Source: Paludibacteraceae bacterium
GTDB lineage: Bacteria > Bacteroidota > Bacteroidia > Bacteroidales > Paludibacteraceae
Length of the DNA: 7,648 nt
Direction: 5' to 3'
Assembly (NCBI GenBank): GCA_017402895.1
Contig: JAFPLG010000080.1
Coordinates: 1-7,648, forward strand
Each line of letters begins with the position of its first letter. The first letter of the stretch is position 1. The position numbers and the translations under genes are program-made. Of this stretch, positions 6,339 through 7,648 are shown piece after piece. Below the pieces are notes generated by a model. The model was not told the DNA's origin. It searched no databases and saw nothing but the letters and a program-made list of their open reading frames with translations.

Positions 6339-6975
6339 GAAACGTCCGGCATATTACGTCGTTTGGCAGGGCCGTACCCCGGGAATCTACGATTCTTGGG
6401 AAGCTTGCGAGGCCCAGGTGAAAGGCGCTGAGGGAGCTAAGTACAAAGGTTTCCCTACGCTCGCCGAAGCTGAGCAAGCACTCGCAGATGGCCCTGAGAA
6501 ATATATTGTCCGAAAGCCCAAAGAGGAGAGCCAATCACCAATCATCAATGACCAATCACCAATCACCAATCCCCTCCTTCCGGCTCTTGCCGTCGATGCC
6601 GCCTGCTCCGGCAATCCGGGTATGATGGAGTTTCGCGGAGTGGTGGCCGATACCGGCACCGAGGTGTTCCATCGCGGGCCTTATCCGAAGGGAACGAATA
6701 ACATAGGCGAGTTTCTGGCTATCGTCTTAGGACTGGCCTACCTGAAGAAGCACCATCTCGACTGGAACCTCTATTCCGATAGCCGAACAGCCCTCTCGTG
6801 GCTGCGCAAGGGACATGCAGAGACTCGGCTCGAGTGCACGGCCGAGAACCAGGAGCTATTCCTCATGCTTCGCAAGGCCGAGCAGTGGCTCCACGAGAAT
6901 ACATGGACCACTACCATCCTCAAGTGGGACACCGAACACTGGGGTGAGATACCGGCCGATTTTGGGCGTAAGTAA
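6331..6975 (+). CDS. rnhA: Ribonuclease HI with N-terminal viroplasmin domain
   Basis: This 214-residue cytoplasmic enzyme cleaves RNA in RNA-DNA hybrids, removing primers and R-loops. Residues about 6-50 are a viroplasmin/caulimovirus P6-like hybrid-binding domain (YYVVWQGRTPGIYDSWEAC, FPTLAEAEQAL). Residues 84-214 are the RNase H fold. The four acidic catalytic residues can be placed at Asp89 (AVDAACSGNPG), Glu127 (NNIGEFLAI), Asp150 (LYSDSRTALSW) and Asp210 (GEIPADFGRK). The linker, residues 68-81 (QSPIIND then QSPITNP), is encoded by a 7-bp tandem repeat. The start codon lies inside the end of the preceding gene (ATGAGTAA overlap, 8 nt) with no ribosome site of its own, so translation is probably coupled. 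The viroplasmin domain begins within a few residues of this Met, which supports the start. Such two-domain enzymes are frequent in Bacteroidota. The link to a surface protein gene seems positional only. Confidence 0.93.
   Translation: MSKKRPAYYVVWQGRTPGIYDSWEACEAQVKGAEGAKYKGFPTLAEAEQALADGPEKYIVRKPKEESQSPIINDQSPITNPLLPALAVDAACSGNPGMMEFRGVVADTGTEVFHRGPYPKGTNNIGEFLAIVLGLAYLKKHHLDWNLYSDSRTALSWLRKGHAETRLECTAENQELFLMLRKAEQWLHENTWTTTILKWDTEHWGEIPADFGRK
6531..6572 (+). repeat. In-frame array of six 7-bp units, consensus CCAATCA
   Basis: Six consecutive heptamers fill 42 bases exactly. Units at 6531, 6538, 6552 and 6559 are exact CCAATCA, the one at 6545 is TCAATGA and the last (6566) is CCAATCC. Because 7 is not a multiple of 3, the encoded peptide repeats every 21 bases, that is every 7 residues: QSPIIND and QSPITNP (residues 68-81). 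The array sits precisely between the two domains of RNase HI. Gain or loss of one or two units would shift the frame, while three would not. Confidence 0.85.
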
Positions 6976-6998
6976 ATTTGCAAACCTAAATTTGCAAA
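6973..6998 (+). repeat. Two direct copies of TAAATTTGCAAA
   Basis: The 12-bp sequence TAAATTTGCAAA occurs at 6973-6984 and again, without mismatch, at 6987-6998, with 2 bp between copies. The first begins at the stop codon of RNase HI. Each copy contains the perfect palindrome TTTGCAAA, giving two palindromes 14 bp apart. They lie about 50-70 bp upstream of the GAPDH promoter box. They could be paired protein-binding sites; this is inference. Confidence 0.7.
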
Positions 6999-7008
6999 AC
7001 GTAGAAAT

Positions 7009-7029
7009 ATACGAAATATATTTTCGTAT
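7009..7029 (+). promoter_or_regulatory. Perfect 8-bp inverted repeat at the GAPDH promoter
   Basis: ATACGAAA (7009-7016) and its exact complement TTTCGTAT (7022-7029) flank a 5-base centre, TATAT. The right arm covers the proposed -33 element of the GAPDH promoter, the position expected of a repressor operator. It could instead fold as a weak A/T-rich hairpin after RNase HI, but it is not GC-rich and no T run follows, so a terminator is less likely. Confidence 0.5.
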
Positions 7030-7052
7030 GTCGCGAAAAATGCGTAATTTTG
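7022..7052 (+). promoter_or_regulatory. Bacteroidota-type promoter of the GAPDH gene
   Basis: TAATTTTG at 7045-7052 is a full match to the -7 consensus TAnnTTTG of the Bacteroidota primary sigma factor. TTTC at 7022-7025, one base off the -33 consensus TTTG, stands 19 bp upstream, a standard spacing. Transcription would start near 7058-7060, giving a leader of about 55 nt. A weaker alternative pairs TTTG at 6991-6994 with TATATTTT at 7017-7024. Confidence 0.65.
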
Positions 7053-7085
7053 TAGTCGCTATTTGAAAAATCCAAATAATCAGTA

Positions 7086-7109
7086 TAAACTAATAAACTA
7101 ATCAACTAA
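7086..7109 (+). repeat. Three 8-bp units TAAACTAA in the GAPDH leader
   Basis: TAAACTAA occurs at 7086-7093 and 7094-7101 and as TCAACTAA at 7102-7109, ending 4 nt before the ATG at 7114. The result is a G-free, A-rich stretch directly in front of the start, the usual context of efficient initiation in this phylum, where Shine-Dalgarno sites are mostly absent. Confidence 0.6.
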
Positions 7110-7113
7110 AATT

Positions 7114-7648
7114 ATGACAAAAGTTGCTATTAACGGTTTTGGCCGTATTGGTCGTCTGGCTTTCCGTCAGATGTTTGAGGCTGAGGGTTACGAGGTTGTT
7201 GCTATCAACGACTTGACCAGCCCGAAGATGTTGGCTCACCTCCTCAAGTACGACACCGCTCAGGGTGGTTTCGCAGGTAAGTTCGGTGAGGGTAAGCACA
7301 CTGTAGCATACAAGGACGCTGTTCTCGCAGAGGACGGTAAGACGGTCGTTACTCCGGGTTCGATCACGGTTGACGGCAAGGAGATCACTATCTACGCTAA
7401 GCCGAACGCAGCTGAGCTGCCTTGGGGTGAGCTGGGTATCGACGTTGTTCTCGAGTGCACCGGTTTCTATACCAGCAAGGCTAAAGCTGAGGCTCATATC
7501 CAGGCTGGCGCTAAGAAGGTTGTTATCTCTGCTCCCGCAGGCAACGATCTGCCGACCATCGTTTACAACGTAAACCACAAGACTCTGACTCCTGCTGATA
7601 CCGTTATCTCAGCTGCTTCTTGCACAACCAACTGCTTGGCTCCTATGA
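7114..7648 (+). CDS. gapA: Glyceraldehyde-3-phosphate dehydrogenase, 3' end cut by window
   Basis: This is the central glycolytic enzyme: NAD-dependent oxidation and phosphorylation of glyceraldehyde 3-phosphate to 1,3-bisphosphoglycerate, in the cytoplasm. The window holds the first 178 of about 335 residues. Visible marks are the Rossmann motif INGFGRIGR (residues 6-14), Asp33 after the second strand (the residue that favours NAD over NADP), LLKYDTAQG (residues 43-51), ECTGFY (114-119) and [11 protein letters not shown] (138-148). The active-site [12 protein letters not shown] follows, with nucleophile Cys170 nine codons from the window edge. The ATG at 7114 opens directly on the conserved N-terminus after an A-rich leader. 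It has its own promoter and is probably not part of the upstream operon. Codons such as GCT, GTT and GGT dominate, unlike the GCC- and ACC-rich genes before it, as expected of a very highly expressed gene. The frame has no stop before the window end. Confidence 0.97.
   Translation, partial: MTKVAINGFGRIGRLAFRQMFEAEGYEVVAINDLTSPKMLAHLLKYDTAQGGFAGKFGEGKHTVAYKDAVLAEDGKTVVTPGSITVDGKEITIYAKPNAAELPWGELGIDVVLECTGFYTSKAKAEAHIQAGAKKVVISAPAGNDLPTIVYNVNHKTLTPADTVISAASCTTNCLAPM

Noticed and set aside
7102..7578. 158-codon open frame on the - strand opposite GAPDH
   Set aside because: The + strand encodes an unmistakable GAPDH; the antisense frame is a by-product of its codon bias.

Overview
The window looks like chromosomal DNA of a Bacteroidales (phylum Bacteroidota) bacterium of moderate GC content. 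Four things point there: a large secreted protein ending in a type IX secretion sorting tail; a barrel-OmpA protein with the GHASxEG variant common in that phylum; A-rich leaders in front of genes instead of Shine-Dalgarno sites; and a TAnnTTTG promoter box upstream of the glyceraldehyde-3-phosphate dehydrogenase gene. The type IX tail argues against most Bacteroides species. I cannot name the genus.

Layout, all on the + strand. (1) 3-683: the 3' two thirds or more of rfbD (dTDP-4-dehydrorhamnose reductase). (2) 664-712: a tandem array of 7-bp units that covers the rfbD stop codon and runs to the next start codon. (3) 711-1421: a DUF2461 family protein. (4) 1425-1601: a tRNA-Arg(CCU) gene flanked by a partial copy of its own 5' end and, downstream, by a degenerate stretch resembling a tRNA 3' half. 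(5) 1632-6975: an apparent operon of three genes. They encode an outer-membrane barrel-OmpA protein, a 1036-residue type IX secreted multidomain protein, and a two-domain ribonuclease HI that overlaps its neighbour by 8 nt. (6) 6976-7113: a regulatory region rich in short repeats and palindromes. (7) 7114 to the window end: the 5' part of the GAPDH gene, cut just after the catalytic cysteine motif.

Functionally, rfbD makes dTDP-L-rhamnose for surface polysaccharide. The OmpA protein and the type IX cargo are surface proteins that are probably co-expressed, and may work together at the outer membrane. RNase HI and GAPDH are housekeeping. Nothing here amounts to a clearly new defence or mobile system. 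The most unusual features lie at the small scale: the tRNA debris on both sides of tRNA-Arg, and two 7-bp-period arrays, one intergenic and one captured in frame as the linker of RNase HI. No stretch longer than 300 bases lacks a gene.
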